This document shows, in pieces, positions 8,452 to 14,292 of a DNA stretch of 23,087 nt. The notes under the pieces are model-generated. The model saw only the letters and a program-made list of their open reading frames with translations, ran no database searches and had not been told where the DNA came from. How positions within the stretch are numbered: position 1 is the first letter of the stretch; every line of letters starts with the position of its first letter. A program made the position numbers and the translations under genes. This stretch comes from an uncultured Candidatus Melainabacteria bacterium (GTDB lineage: Bacteria; Cyanobacteriota; Vampirovibrionia; Gastranaerophilales; Gastranaerophilaceae), in assembly GCA_934717895.1 (NCBI GenBank), contig CAKUZO010000026.1, forward strand, positions 1 to 23,087, given 5' to 3'.

Positions 8452-9063
8452 ATGGATATTAAGAATAATATGGCAAATATCGTTTCTGTTTCAAGAATTT
8501 TTGTAGCTTATGTTGCGATATTGTGCTTGTATGAAAAAACAACTTGGGCTTACATTTTGGCATTTGTTTTGACTGCTATCGCATTTGCAATGGACGGTTT
8601 GGACGGATATATTGCAAGAAAGTTCAACCAATCTTCTGAATGGGGCTCTGTTTTGGACATTTTGGGTGACAGAATTGTTGAAGTTTCATACTGGATTGTT
8701 TTTGCAGTAATGGGTTGGATTAACATAATTTTTCCGCTTATTTGCGTTGCAAGAGCTTTTACAACAGACGGCATCAGAAGCGTTGCCCTATCAAAAGGAA
8801 TGACAGCTTTCGGCGACAAAACAATGCAGTCAACTTCTTGGGGCAAATTTATTTGCGCATCTCGTTTTATGAGAATCAGTTATGCAGTAGCCAAAGTTAT
8901 GGCATTTATGCTCCTAATCGTTGTAAATACTCCGGGAATGGAACTTTGGAGCGGAACACCTGTTTTACACATGATTACAATGGCACTTGCTTGGATTGCG
9001 ATTATTTTCTGTGTAGTTAGAGCAATTCCGGTTGTTGTTGAAAGTCCAAAACTATTCAAGTAA
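8452..9063 (+). CDS. CDP-alcohol phosphatidyltransferase family protein
   Basis: A 203-residue integral membrane enzyme that displaces CMP from a CDP-alcohol to make a phospholipid headgroup. The complete CDP-OH-P signature is present: D48-x2-D51-G52-x2-A55-R56-x8-G65-x3-D69-x3-D73, in the segment beginning MDGLDGYIAR. Several hydrophobic helices are visible, near residues 16-46, 78-100, 140-160 and 172-196. Phosphatidylglycerophosphate synthase (PgsA-like) is the most common function at this length, but phosphatidylinositol-type synthases share the motif, so no symbol is given. It has a GGAG SD and lies 26 bases after the dehydrogenase and 11 before trmL. Confidence 0.9.
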   Translation: MDIKNNMANIVSVSRIFVAYVAILCLYEKTTWAYILAFVLTAIAFAMDGLDGYIARKFNQSSEWGSVLDILGDRIVEVSYWIVFAVMGWINIIFPLICVARAFTTDGIRSVALSKGMTAFGDKTMQSTSWGKFICASRFMRISYAVAKVMAFMLLIVVNTPGMELWSGTPVLHMITMALAWIAIIFCVVRAIPVVVESPKLFK

Positions 9064-9074
9064 TCGAGGCTAAA

Positions 9075-9524
9075 ATGGCAAAATTAAACATTGTTTTATA
9101 TGAACCTGAAATCCCGCAAAACACCGGAAATATCGCAAGACTTTGTGCTTGTACAGGTGCAAGTTTGTATCTTGTCGGCAAACTCGGGTTTTCATTATCA
9201 AGCAAGTACACCAAACGTGCAGGCTTAGACTACTGGGATAGTGTTGATTTACATAAAATTGATACAATGGACGAATTGCTTGAAGCAAACAAAGATGCTA
9301 ACTTTTATTATCTGACAACTAAAACCAAAAGATTATATACAGATATTAAATTTCAAGACGGCGATTTTATCGTATTTGGACCGGAAACAAGAGGGTTGCC
9401 TGAAAAATACGTAAAAGACCACAATGCATTAACAATTCCGATGAGAGAAGGACAAAGAAGCTTGAACCTCTCAAATTCGGTTGCAATTGTTGCTTATGAG
9501 GCTATTAGGCAAAATGGACTATAA
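9075..9524 (+). CDS. trmL: tRNA (cytidine/uridine-34-2'-O)-methyltransferase TrmL, SPOUT family
   Basis: A 149-residue SPOUT methyltransferase that 2'-O-methylates the wobble base of leucine tRNAs using S-adenosylmethionine. Diagnostic segments are LYEPEIPQNTGNIARLCACTG (about residues 8-28), FGPETRGLPE (101-110), and IPMREGQRSLNLSNSVAI (121-138), which forms the trefoil-knot SAM pocket. The length matches the minimal TrmL/YibK family, a SPOUT domain alone. GAGG precedes the ATG. The 3' end overlaps the next gene by 11 bases if that gene starts at 9514. Its place in an envelope operon is probably transcriptional convenience. Confidence 0.95.
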   Translation: MAKLNIVLYEPEIPQNTGNIARLCACTGASLYLVGKLGFSLSSKYTKRAGLDYWDSVDLHKIDTMDELLEANKDANFYYLTTKTKRLYTDIKFQDGDFIVFGPETRGLPEKYVKDHNALTIPMREGQRSLNLSNSVAIVAYEAIRQNGL

Positions 9525-10344
9525 ACTTCCAAAACTTCCGACGAGAAAAGAAAATTCAAACAAGGGAACATTCGGCAAAATTTTGAATATTTCCGGTTCT
9601 GAATATATGACGGGTGCAGCTCTGTTATCTTCTCTTGCCGCACTCAGAGTTGGTGCCGGATATGTAGAAGTTGCAAGCAATGAAAATGTTCTCAAAGCTG
9701 TATCTTGTCAAGCTCCGGAAGTTGTTTTAGCTCCGCTTTCAAGAATTAATGATTTAATAAAAACATCGACTGTTTTGCTGATTGGTTGTGGACTTTCGAC
9801 GAGCGATGAGGCAGTAAAATTATTCCAAAACACAATTTCAAAAGCTAAAAATTTGCCAACTGTAATTGATGCCGACGGATTGAATATTTTAGCAAAAAAT
9901 CAAATTGAATTACCGCAACAAACTGTCCTTACCCCACACCCGAAAGAAGCTGCAAGACTTTTAAATTGCAAACTTGACGAGGTTTTGAATAATTTAGATG
10001 TTTGTGCAAAACAGATTTCTGAAAAATATAATTGCGTAACAGTTTTAAAATCTCACAAAACAGTTGTAACATCTTTGAATGGAGAAATTTATCACAGTAC
10101 AACTGGGAACAGTGCACTTGCAAAAGCAGGAAGTGGCGACGTTTTAGCAGGAATGATTTCAGGGCTAATCGCACAAGGTATGTCAATCTTTGATGCAAGT
10201 GTTTTAAGCGTATATTTGCATGGTCTAGCCGGCGATTTAGCAAAAAATGACCTGAGTGCATACGGAGTTTTGGCTTCCGATACAATCAGGTACATTCCTT
10301 ACGCTATAAAAAATTACTTATGCGAAAATATCAATGTGTTTTGA
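9514..10344 (+). CDS. nnrD: ADP/ATP-dependent NAD(P)H-hydrate dehydratase
   Basis: This enzyme repairs hydrated NAD(P)H, using ATP or ADP to remove the bound water. The 276-residue protein is the stand-alone C-terminal (ribokinase-like) half of YjeF; the NnrE epimerase half is absent. Motifs are NKGTFGKILNISGSEYMTGAAL (residues 16-37), TPHPKEAARL (140-149) and KAGSGDVLAG (204-213) with catalytic Asp209. The start at 9514 is preferred over upstream TTG 9481 or ATG 9496: an AGG sits five bases before it, and homologues begin about here. It overlaps trmL by 11 bases. Its last 27 bases overlap the opposite-strand small gene. Confidence 0.92.
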   Translation: MDYKLPKLPTRKENSNKGTFGKILNISGSEYMTGAALLSSLAALRVGAGYVEVASNENVLKAVSCQAPEVVLAPLSRINDLIKTSTVLLIGCGLSTSDEAVKLFQNTISKAKNLPTVIDADGLNILAKNQIELPQQTVLTPHPKEAARLLNCKLDEVLNNLDVCAKQISEKYNCVTVLKSHKTVVTSLNGEIYHSTTGNSALAKAGSGDVLAGMISGLIAQGMSIFDASVLSVYLHGLAGDLAKNDLSAYGVLASDTIRYIPYAIKNYLCENINVF

Positions 10345-10551
10345 TACTTTTGCTGCAACTTTTTCACCTGTCTCAACAATTGGCGCAAATGGACTTGTAT
10401 AAACAGGGGCTACAACTGGCGCCGCTGCCTTTGCTGCTGGCAATGAAGGTAATACAGAAGATGCTTTAACTACTTTGATTTCTTGTGCACCTTTTTTAAT
10501 TGCTGATGTTAACATTGTTTCCCTACCGGAAAATGATACATTATTAATCAT
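10318..10551 (-). CDS. Small Ala/Pro-rich protein with N-terminal NNVSFSGR motif
   Basis: A 77-residue protein that I do not recognise. It opens with INNVSFSGRE, an Asn...Phe-x-Gly type start that I associate (from memory, unverified) with many small Gastranaerophilales proteins. A low-complexity Ala/Pro/Val stretch follows (about residues 35-60, PSLPAAKAAAPVVAPVY), and then a charged tail. There is no signal peptide or long membrane helix. A strong AGGAG SD with good spacing supports translation. The 3' end overlaps nnrD tail to tail by 27 bases. It could be a small secreted or scaffold peptide, but no function can be assigned. Confidence 0.6.
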   Translation of the reverse strand: MINNVSFSGRETMLTSAIKKGAQEIKVVKASSVLPSLPAAKAAAPVVAPVYTSPFAPIVETGEKVAAKVSKHIDIFA

Positions 10552-10594
10552 AATATTCTCCTTTTGTTTTTCAACACACTATATTAATGACTCT

Positions 10595-10623
10595 AAAAAA
10601 ATATTTTGCTGTTTTTTGCAAAA
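10595..10623 (-). terminator. Putative intrinsic terminator after anmK
   Basis: On the minus strand, TTTTGC (10623-10618), an 8-base loop and GCAAAA (10609-10604) form a short stem. It is followed by TA and then T7. It lies about 50 bases past the anmK stop. The stem is AT-rich, so strength is doubtful. Confidence 0.45.
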
Positions 10624-10671
10624 ATTCTTTTACAATTGTTTACAAACAAAATAATACTAAATGAAAACAAT

Positions 10672-11802
10672 TTAACAATTAGCCAACTTACCTAAGACAA
10701 CTCGACGATTAGCGCCAGTGCAAGACGGAAGATTATTTGGAATATTGTAATAAGTGCAATAGCCAAGCAGGGCAAACGCCATAACTTCTTTAAAATTATT
10801 AGAAATCCCATAAGCTTCATGGGTTTTAAGATTTACATGTTTTGGCAAATAATGACGTAAATACTTCATCAAAGTCGGATTGTAAGCTCCTCCGCCACCG
10901 ACAATTACCTCTTCTACATCAATATCAGGGTAAATAAAGTTTTCATAAGCCTTTGCAATAGATTTTGCAGTAAGAGCAGTTGCTGTTGCGACAATATCTT
11001 TCGGATCTTTTGGTCCAAAGCGAAGAGCATTTTCAATATATTCAGGCGAAAAATATTCTCGTCCTGTTGTTTTTGGCGGCACTTTAAAATAATACTCATC
11101 TTGTAACAAACATTCAAGCCAACTTTCACAAACCTTACCGCTGTCAGCGATCTTACCATCTTTGTCATAAGGCATGGAAAAATATTTATTCATGCAGTAA
11201 TCAATCATAATATTTCCTAAGCCTGTATCAAAACCAAATGTCGGAAAATCATTAGAAATTACGGTAACATTTGAAATTCCACCAATATTTTGAATAAGCA
11301 TATTTTTCTTTAATGGCTTAAACCATTTTTCATCAGCAAAACACACTAACGGCGCACCTTCTCCACCAACAGCAATATCTGCTTCTCGGAAATTTGAAAT
11401 CGTCAAACAACCGGTTTCTTGTGCAATAACAGAGCTGTCACCGATTTGAAGAGTACTTTTGAGAGAAATTTTGTCTAATTTTTCCTCTATTGGAAAATGA
11501 TAAATAGTTTGTCCATGACTTGCGATAAAATCAGGTTTACCATGTTCAGAAATCAACACTTTACAAGCTTCTGCAAAACAATGCCCGATTGCAAAATTCA
11601 TCTGGCAAACATCTTTAATCGTCGCATCGCCGGAAAATAATTGAAAAATTTTTGCGCGAATATGCTCCGGATACTTGAAATTAATACCTGAAATCAGTTT
11701 TACCGACAAATCAGGGCGAACCTCACAAAGCCCTGCATCAATGCTGTCGCAGGACGTTCCGGACATCAAGCCTATAACAAGTTTTGATTCTAACTCTTCC
11801 AT
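10672..11802 (-). CDS. anmK: Anhydro-N-acetylmuramic acid kinase
   Basis: AnmK hydrolyses and phosphorylates 1,6-anhydro-MurNAc from peptidoglycan turnover, giving MurNAc-6-phosphate for recycling. At 376 residues it matches the family. Motifs are GLMSGTSCDSID (residues 11-22), SHGQT (95-99), GGEGAPLV (146-153), NIGGISNVT (172-180), FDTGLGN (191-197) with catalytic Asp192, and the C-terminal VGGGGAYNPTLM. It is the natural metabolic partner of wall hydrolases such as the PBP4 in this window. No in-frame start exists upstream before a stop, and no SD precedes the ATG. A terminator-like hairpin ends only about 17 bases upstream, so it may be leaderless or controlled by attenuation. Confidence 0.96.
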   Translation of the reverse strand: MEELESKLVIGLMSGTSCDSIDAGLCEVRPDLSVKLISGINFKYPEHIRAKIFQLFSGDATIKDVCQMNFAIGHCFAEACKVLISEHGKPDFIASHGQTIYHFPIEEKLDKISLKSTLQIGDSSVIAQETGCLTISNFREADIAVGGEGAPLVCFADEKWFKPLKKNMLIQNIGGISNVTVISNDFPTFGFDTGLGNIMIDYCMNKYFSMPYDKDGKIADSGKVCESWLECLLQDEYYFKVPPKTTGREYFSPEYIENALRFGPKDPKDIVATATALTAKSIAKAYENFIYPDIDVEEVIVGGGGAYNPTLMKYLRHYLPKHVNLKTHEAYGISNNFKEVMAFALLGYCTYYNIPNNLPSCTGANRRVVLGKLANC

Positions 11803-11811
11803 CTTAAATAT

Positions 11812-11840
11812 ATAATATAAAAAAGCTTGCGATAACGCAA
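11812..11840 (-). promoter_or_regulatory. Putative anmK promoter overlapping the upstream hairpin
   Basis: On the minus strand, TTGCGT (11840-11835) and TATTAT (11817-11812) are spaced by 17 bases. The predicted +1 near 11805 gives a leader of about three bases. The -35 lies inside the hairpin at 11824-11843. The sequence is very AT-rich, so several -10 registers are possible. Confidence 0.4.
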
Positions 11841-12087
11841 GCTCTTAATATTTCCAACTATCTCCTCTTCCCCTTAAATTCTTTTTTCTCTCCCAAATAA
11901 TTATAAATGTTAATAAAAAAAATCCCTAATCATTTGCACTTCTATTGTTCTAAACTTTTTTCTTAAAAACTTTTTCCAATACTTCTCAAATTCTTAAAGC
12001 CTTCGCCATCACCTCTTTTTCTATCAACTATCTCAAATCTATTCTATCGGGGTTGTTTTTCTGATAACCTATCAGGTTCCCTCCACA
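11815..12087 (-). ncRNA. Candidate ~270-nt purine-rich RNA or anmK leader, unknown class
   Basis: This stretch has no open reading frame of useful length on either strand. On the minus strand it is bounded by a sigma70-like promoter (TTGTCA-17-TACATT, 12122-12094) and a strong intrinsic terminator (8-bp stem plus T5). The predicted transcript is rich in A and G, with eight GGA trinucleotides and two copies of the 10-mer GAGATAGTTG (12034-12025 and 11864-11855). A small 5' hairpin CTGATA-GGT-TATCAG (12075-12061) is the only clear structure apart from the terminator. It does not match tmRNA, RNase P RNA or SRP RNA as I know them. Because it ends just before anmK, it could instead be an attenuated 5' leader of that gene. 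Confidence 0.4.
11819..11843 (-). terminator. Intrinsic terminator immediately upstream of anmK
   Basis: On the minus strand the perfect 8-bp stem AGCTTGCG/CGCAAGCT, with loop TTAT, is followed by T5 and an AT-rich tail. No minus-strand protein gene lies upstream to be terminated, which is why a non-coding transcript or an attenuator is proposed. Confidence 0.7.
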
Positions 12088-12302
12088 TTTATTAATGTAA
12101 AACTAAGTAAAAAGTTTGACAAGTAAAGAAAAATAAAATAAAATTTACAATTAACCATGCCCCTTGATATGACAAAGAAAAATTCAAGTTAAGATTTCTT
12201 AATGAAGGTTTTTTAATTAAATTACGTAAAAAAGGCGATTTTTTTAGTTGACAAAAAACATTTTAAGGGAAACGTCCATGCTTTAAGGTAATTGCATTTT
12301 TA
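11844..12302. other. Non-coding intergenic stretch between anmK and the prepilin gene
   Basis: No protein gene is supported here. Very short minus-strand frames exist (for example a start near 12088 with 14 codons), but none is convincing. The left half is strongly pyrimidine-rich on the plus strand and belongs to the candidate RNA. In 12123-12302 I see only AT-rich sequence with an isolated TTGACA (12248-12253) that lacks a matching -10. Confidence 0.6.
12094..12122 (-). promoter_or_regulatory. Putative promoter of the candidate RNA
   Basis: On the minus strand, TTGTCA (12122-12117) and TACATT (12099-12094) are separated by exactly 17 bases. The -35 matches consensus at five of six positions and the -10 at four of six. 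The predicted start is near 12087. Confidence 0.45.
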
Positions 12303-12331
12303 TTTACAAAAAGTAAAAAATATAGTATACT
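12303..12331 (+). promoter_or_regulatory. Strong sigma70-like promoter of the prepilin-like gene
   Basis: TTTACA (12303-12308) and TATACT (12326-12331) are spaced by 17 bases, each one mismatch from consensus. The predicted start near 12338 leaves a ~27-nt leader. That leader carries AGGAG (12351-12355), nine bases before the ATG at 12365. Confidence 0.75.
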
Positions 12332-12389
12332 TGAACATATTAAAAACAATAGGAGAATTGAGTTATGATTAATAAAAGTTCCAAGATTG

Positions 12390-12399
12390 CCCCCCCCCC
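12390..12399 (+). repeat. C10 homopolymer tract inside the 5' coding region
   Basis: Ten consecutive C occur nine codons into the prepilin-like gene, in an otherwise AT-rich genome. Length changes of this tract switch the frame: 8, 11 or 14 C open the reading frame, while 10 closes it. This is the classic geometry of slipped-strand phase variation. Confidence 0.8.
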
Positions 12400-12472
12400 G
12401 ACGCTGATATAAAAGACGTTAGGACGATAAGACGCAAAGTCGTTAAGTCCGAAACAGAAGCTATTAGTCGTC

Positions 12473-12501
12473 ATTCTGAGGCTCTCCCGAGCCGAAAGAA
12501 T
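12473..12501. repeat. REP-like imperfect palindrome in the prepilin leader
   Basis: ATTCT, then GGCTC-TCCC-GAGCC, then AGAAT forms a nested inverted repeat inside the leader coding sequence, translated as RHSEALPSRKNP. It resembles the widespread CATTCTGAG...GAAAGAATCC dispersed palindromes found in many bacterial genomes. Copy number elsewhere in this genome cannot be seen here. Confidence 0.6.
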
Positions 12502-12570
12502 CCAGCTGATTATAATTCAAAACAGTTACAAAACAATCAAAACTCTTTCACCGAAACAGCCCAAGCATCT

Positions 12571-12584
12571 ATGCCTCTTGGCAT
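12571..12584. repeat. Short palindrome in the prepilin leader
   Basis: ATGCC-TCTT-GGCAT is a perfect 5-bp hairpin. It includes the internal ATG that could serve as a fallback start for the prepilin fragment. Confidence 0.5.
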
Positions 12585-12831
12585 CTTTGCATCTAAATCA
12601 GTTTCGTTGTCGGATTGGCAAATCCGACCTACATCTAAAAACTTAGCTGCTTGGCTTCCTAGCCGCCTAGCTGCTAAACGCGTCGCGTTTACCTTGGCGG
12701 AAGTCTTAATCACTCTCGGCATAATCGGTGTAGTTGCGGCATTGACGCTTCCGTCAATCATCAACAAAATAAAACACAAAGAACTTGAAACGGGATTTCA
12801 AAAGCATACTCAACTTTTTCACAAGGTGTAA
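12571..12831 (+). CDS. Prepilin N-terminal fragment (part of the split gene)
   Basis: This 86-residue open segment carries the prepilin leader end and hydrophobic helix. The presumed processing site is in KRVA|FTLAEVLITLG, with Ala at -1, Phe at +1 and the conserved Glu at +5, followed by a long hydrophobic core ending near LPSII. It is the second part of the broken gene described for 12365-13424. The ATG at 12571 has no SD, so independent expression is unlikely; translation would normally need the upstream frame to be restored. It ends in TAA shortly after the A4 frameshift. Confidence 0.6.
   Translation: MPLGIFASKSVSLSDWQIRPTSKNLAAWLPSRLAAKRVAFTLAEVLITLGIIGVVAALTLPSIINKIKHKELETGFQKHTQLFHKV
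12609..12628. repeat. 8-bp palindrome in the prepilin leader
   Basis: GTCGGATT-GGCA-AATCCGAC is a perfect 8-bp stem with a four-base loop, lying in the coding frame of the leader. Confidence 0.6.
12645..12672. repeat. Nested palindrome in the prepilin leader
   Basis: AGCT, GGCT-TCCT-AGCC and AGCT form a nested, interrupted inverted repeat with symmetric 4-base gaps. It is translated as part of AAWLPSRLAA. Confidence 0.5.
12675..12691. repeat. Perfect 8-bp palindrome at the prepilin cleavage region
   Basis: TAAACGCG and CGCGTTTA flank a single T. The repeat encodes the AKRVAF residues around the presumed prepilin peptidase cleavage site. Confidence 0.6.
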
Positions 12832-12836
12832 TTAAC

Positions 12837-13424
12837 ATGAAACGTGAAGATGGAGAAGGATTGGGAAAATATTATTCATACTATGATCCTGAACTCAAAC
12901 ACTGTCCTAATGCAACTGAATTCTTTAATAAATTTTATAAATATTCCGATATAAAAGTCATAGGAAAATGCGACTACAAAAATACTAAAATTAAAAACTA
13001 CACAAAAAATGCAGAAGCACAATCATATTGCATACATAATTCATGGAAAGTAGATGGAAGTTGTTCTTATGTAGATTTAAAAGATGAATTATCAAACGGC
13101 ATGTGTTCTAACTTAACAATTACAGCCAGTACAATATTCATAATTATAGACACGAACGGAATAAAATCTCCGAACAGTCTTGGACATGATATCTTTTTCT
13201 TTAAGATTGACAAGAATGACAATTTTGTCCCATTAAAAATGATCAACTACCTTACAGACGAAGAGTTAAACGAAGAAAACAAACCAACATACAGCTATGT
13301 AGCCGGAGATCCTTGTACCATCAAGTCAAAGCAAGCCGGGAACGGAACAGGGTGCTCGTACTATGCCTTGATTAACAAAAATCCAGATGACGCAACAAAA
13401 GGCTATTGGGAAAGTTTGCCTTAA
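12837..13424 (+). CDS. Prepilin-like protein C-terminal fragment (part of the split gene)
   Basis: A 195-residue segment with no N-terminal hydrophobic helix of its own. IIIDTNGIKSPNSLGHDIFFFKI and the paired Cys residues (HC, KCD, SYC, SCS, MCS, PCT, GCS) resemble the globular heads of pseudopilin-like proteins in gut Melainabacteria. Reading the same frame upstream gives KAYSTFSQGVIN directly before the ATG, natural continuation of the pilin. An AAGGTG eight bases before the ATG could act as an SD, so a headless polypeptide could be made. I treat it primarily as the 3' part of the frameshifted gene. Confidence 0.6.
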   Translation: MKREDGEGLGKYYSYYDPELKHCPNATEFFNKFYKYSDIKVIGKCDYKNTKIKNYTKNAEAQSYCIHNSWKVDGSCSYVDLKDELSNGMCSNLTITASTIFIIIDTNGIKSPNSLGHDIFFFKIDKNDNFVPLKMINYLTDEELNEENKPTYSYVAGDPCTIKSKQAGNGTGCSYYALINKNPDDATKGYWESLP

Positions 13425-13455
13425 TATGTTTAAATTTTGGAGTTTAATATGAAGT

Positions 13456-14292
13456 CTAGCTTCCTACCAATCTCAATGTTTCTTGCAGAAGATCTTTTTG
13501 AGTTGAAATTAGCTTGTTTGCAATATCCATTTGCAATTTTGCCATTTGGTAGTATGAAATATTTCCTTTGAAATCAGCGTTTGACATTTCTAACAATCCT
13601 GAACGAATTTCGCCAACACCGATTAAAGGTTTGCCGGACTCTTCTGTTTCCAAAAATTGACCGTCTTTGAATTCATAAAGAGCAGAGGCGTTATTAAAGT
13701 TTCTTGTTGTAACTCGGTATAGTGGCACTGTTCGTTTGCCATTATCGGCTTTCCCGTAAATTGTGCCATCATTTTTAATTTCATAATCGTCATATTTACC
13801 AAGATATTTGCCATTATTAGGGTCGATCCACATTTTTATATTTGTTGTCGGAATATCAAGAGCACCACCTTTCATAGCAGTTTCTTCATACAAATCAGAG
13901 GTAACAGATTTTGTACCTTGCATTATTTCGCCCTTGTCATTTAAGATGTAACCCTGAACAGTGTTTCCGCTTCTATCTCGATAAACACCTTCATTGTCAA
14001 ACTTGAATTCACCCAGTCTTGTGTAAATGCTTTTTCCTGTTGCATCTTTTACTAAGAAAAAGCCCTTACCTTCTAAGAAAAGGTTTTCTTTGGAAGTACC
14101 AGGAGTTGATTTACCCTGATCCATTTTTTTATCATAGTCCTCAGAAATCGCACCACCTAAGAAGGTTTTAAAAGTAACTTGTTGTTCTCTAAAACCAGGC
14201 GTATAGACATTTGTCATGTTGTGAGCAATGACATCAATCCAGTTTGTAGTCGATTTTTGGGTATTCAGTGCTGTTACAAAAGAGTCATTCAT
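13456..14292 (-). CDS. Flagellar hook/rod protein (FlgF/FlgG/FlgE family)
   Basis: A 278-residue axial flagellar protein exported by the flagellar type III system. The N-terminal rod-domain motif is present in a divergent form (NWIDVIAHNMTNVYTPGFREQQ, residues 17-38, where ANNLANVNTPGFK is usual). The C-terminal motif SGLLEMSNADFKGNISYYQMAKLQMDIANKLI is the flagellar basal-body C-domain, which pairs with the N-terminus in a coiled coil. The length suits a rod protein (FlgF/FlgG, about 260) better than a full hook protein (usually longer). Its ATG overlaps the upstream stop as TAATG, and AAGGAG lies eight bases before it. Its position after FliJ- and FliK-like genes suggests a hook role, so the precise name is left open. 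Confidence 0.88.
   Translation of the reverse strand: MNDSFVTALNTQKSTTNWIDVIAHNMTNVYTPGFREQQVTFKTFLGGAISEDYDKKMDQGKSTPGTSKENLFLEGKGFFLVKDATGKSIYTRLGEFKFDNEGVYRDRSGNTVQGYILNDKGEIMQGTKSVTSDLYEETAMKGGALDIPTTNIKMWIDPNNGKYLGKYDDYEIKNDGTIYGKADNGKRTVPLYRVTTRNFNNASALYEFKDGQFLETEESGKPLIGVGEIRSGLLEMSNADFKGNISYYQMAKLQMDIANKLISTQKDLLQETLRLVGS

Larger units (their letters stand above)
12365..13424 (+). pseudogene. Prepilin-like (type IV pilin / pseudopilin) gene split by two frameshifts
   Basis: A strong promoter and SD lead to ATG 12365, but translation stops at 12410-12412, just after a run of ten C (12390-12399). Adding one C (or removing two) opens the frame without a stop to 12831, through a ~110-residue leader and the prepilin helix FTLAEVLITLGIIGVVAA. 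A second break lies at AAAA (12800-12803): one extra A joins it to the frame ending at 13424, reading GFQKAYSTFSQGVINM. Both breaks therefore need the same -1 shift. The joined protein would be about 353 residues, with the usual pilin-like C-terminal features (IIIDTNGIKSPNSLGHDIFFF and several Cys). It may be a decayed gene, a phase-variable gene, or contain homopolymer sequencing errors. Confidence 0.75.

Noticed and set aside
9481..9513. Longer nnrD start at TTG 9481 or ATG 9496
   Set aside because: It would overlap trmL further without an SD; ATG 9514 has an AGG at good spacing and fits homologues.
11815..12087. Candidate RNA as tmRNA, RNase P RNA or SRP RNA
   Set aside because: None of their conserved sequences or long-range pairings is visible; the transcript is mostly unpaired purines.
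12248..12253. TTGACA as a second promoter upstream of the prepilin gene
   Set aside because: No -10-like hexamer lies 16-18 bases downstream.
12537..12779. 80-codon minus-strand frame across the prepilin leader
   Set aside because: It is a shadow of the palindrome-rich sequence, without an SD or recognisable protein.
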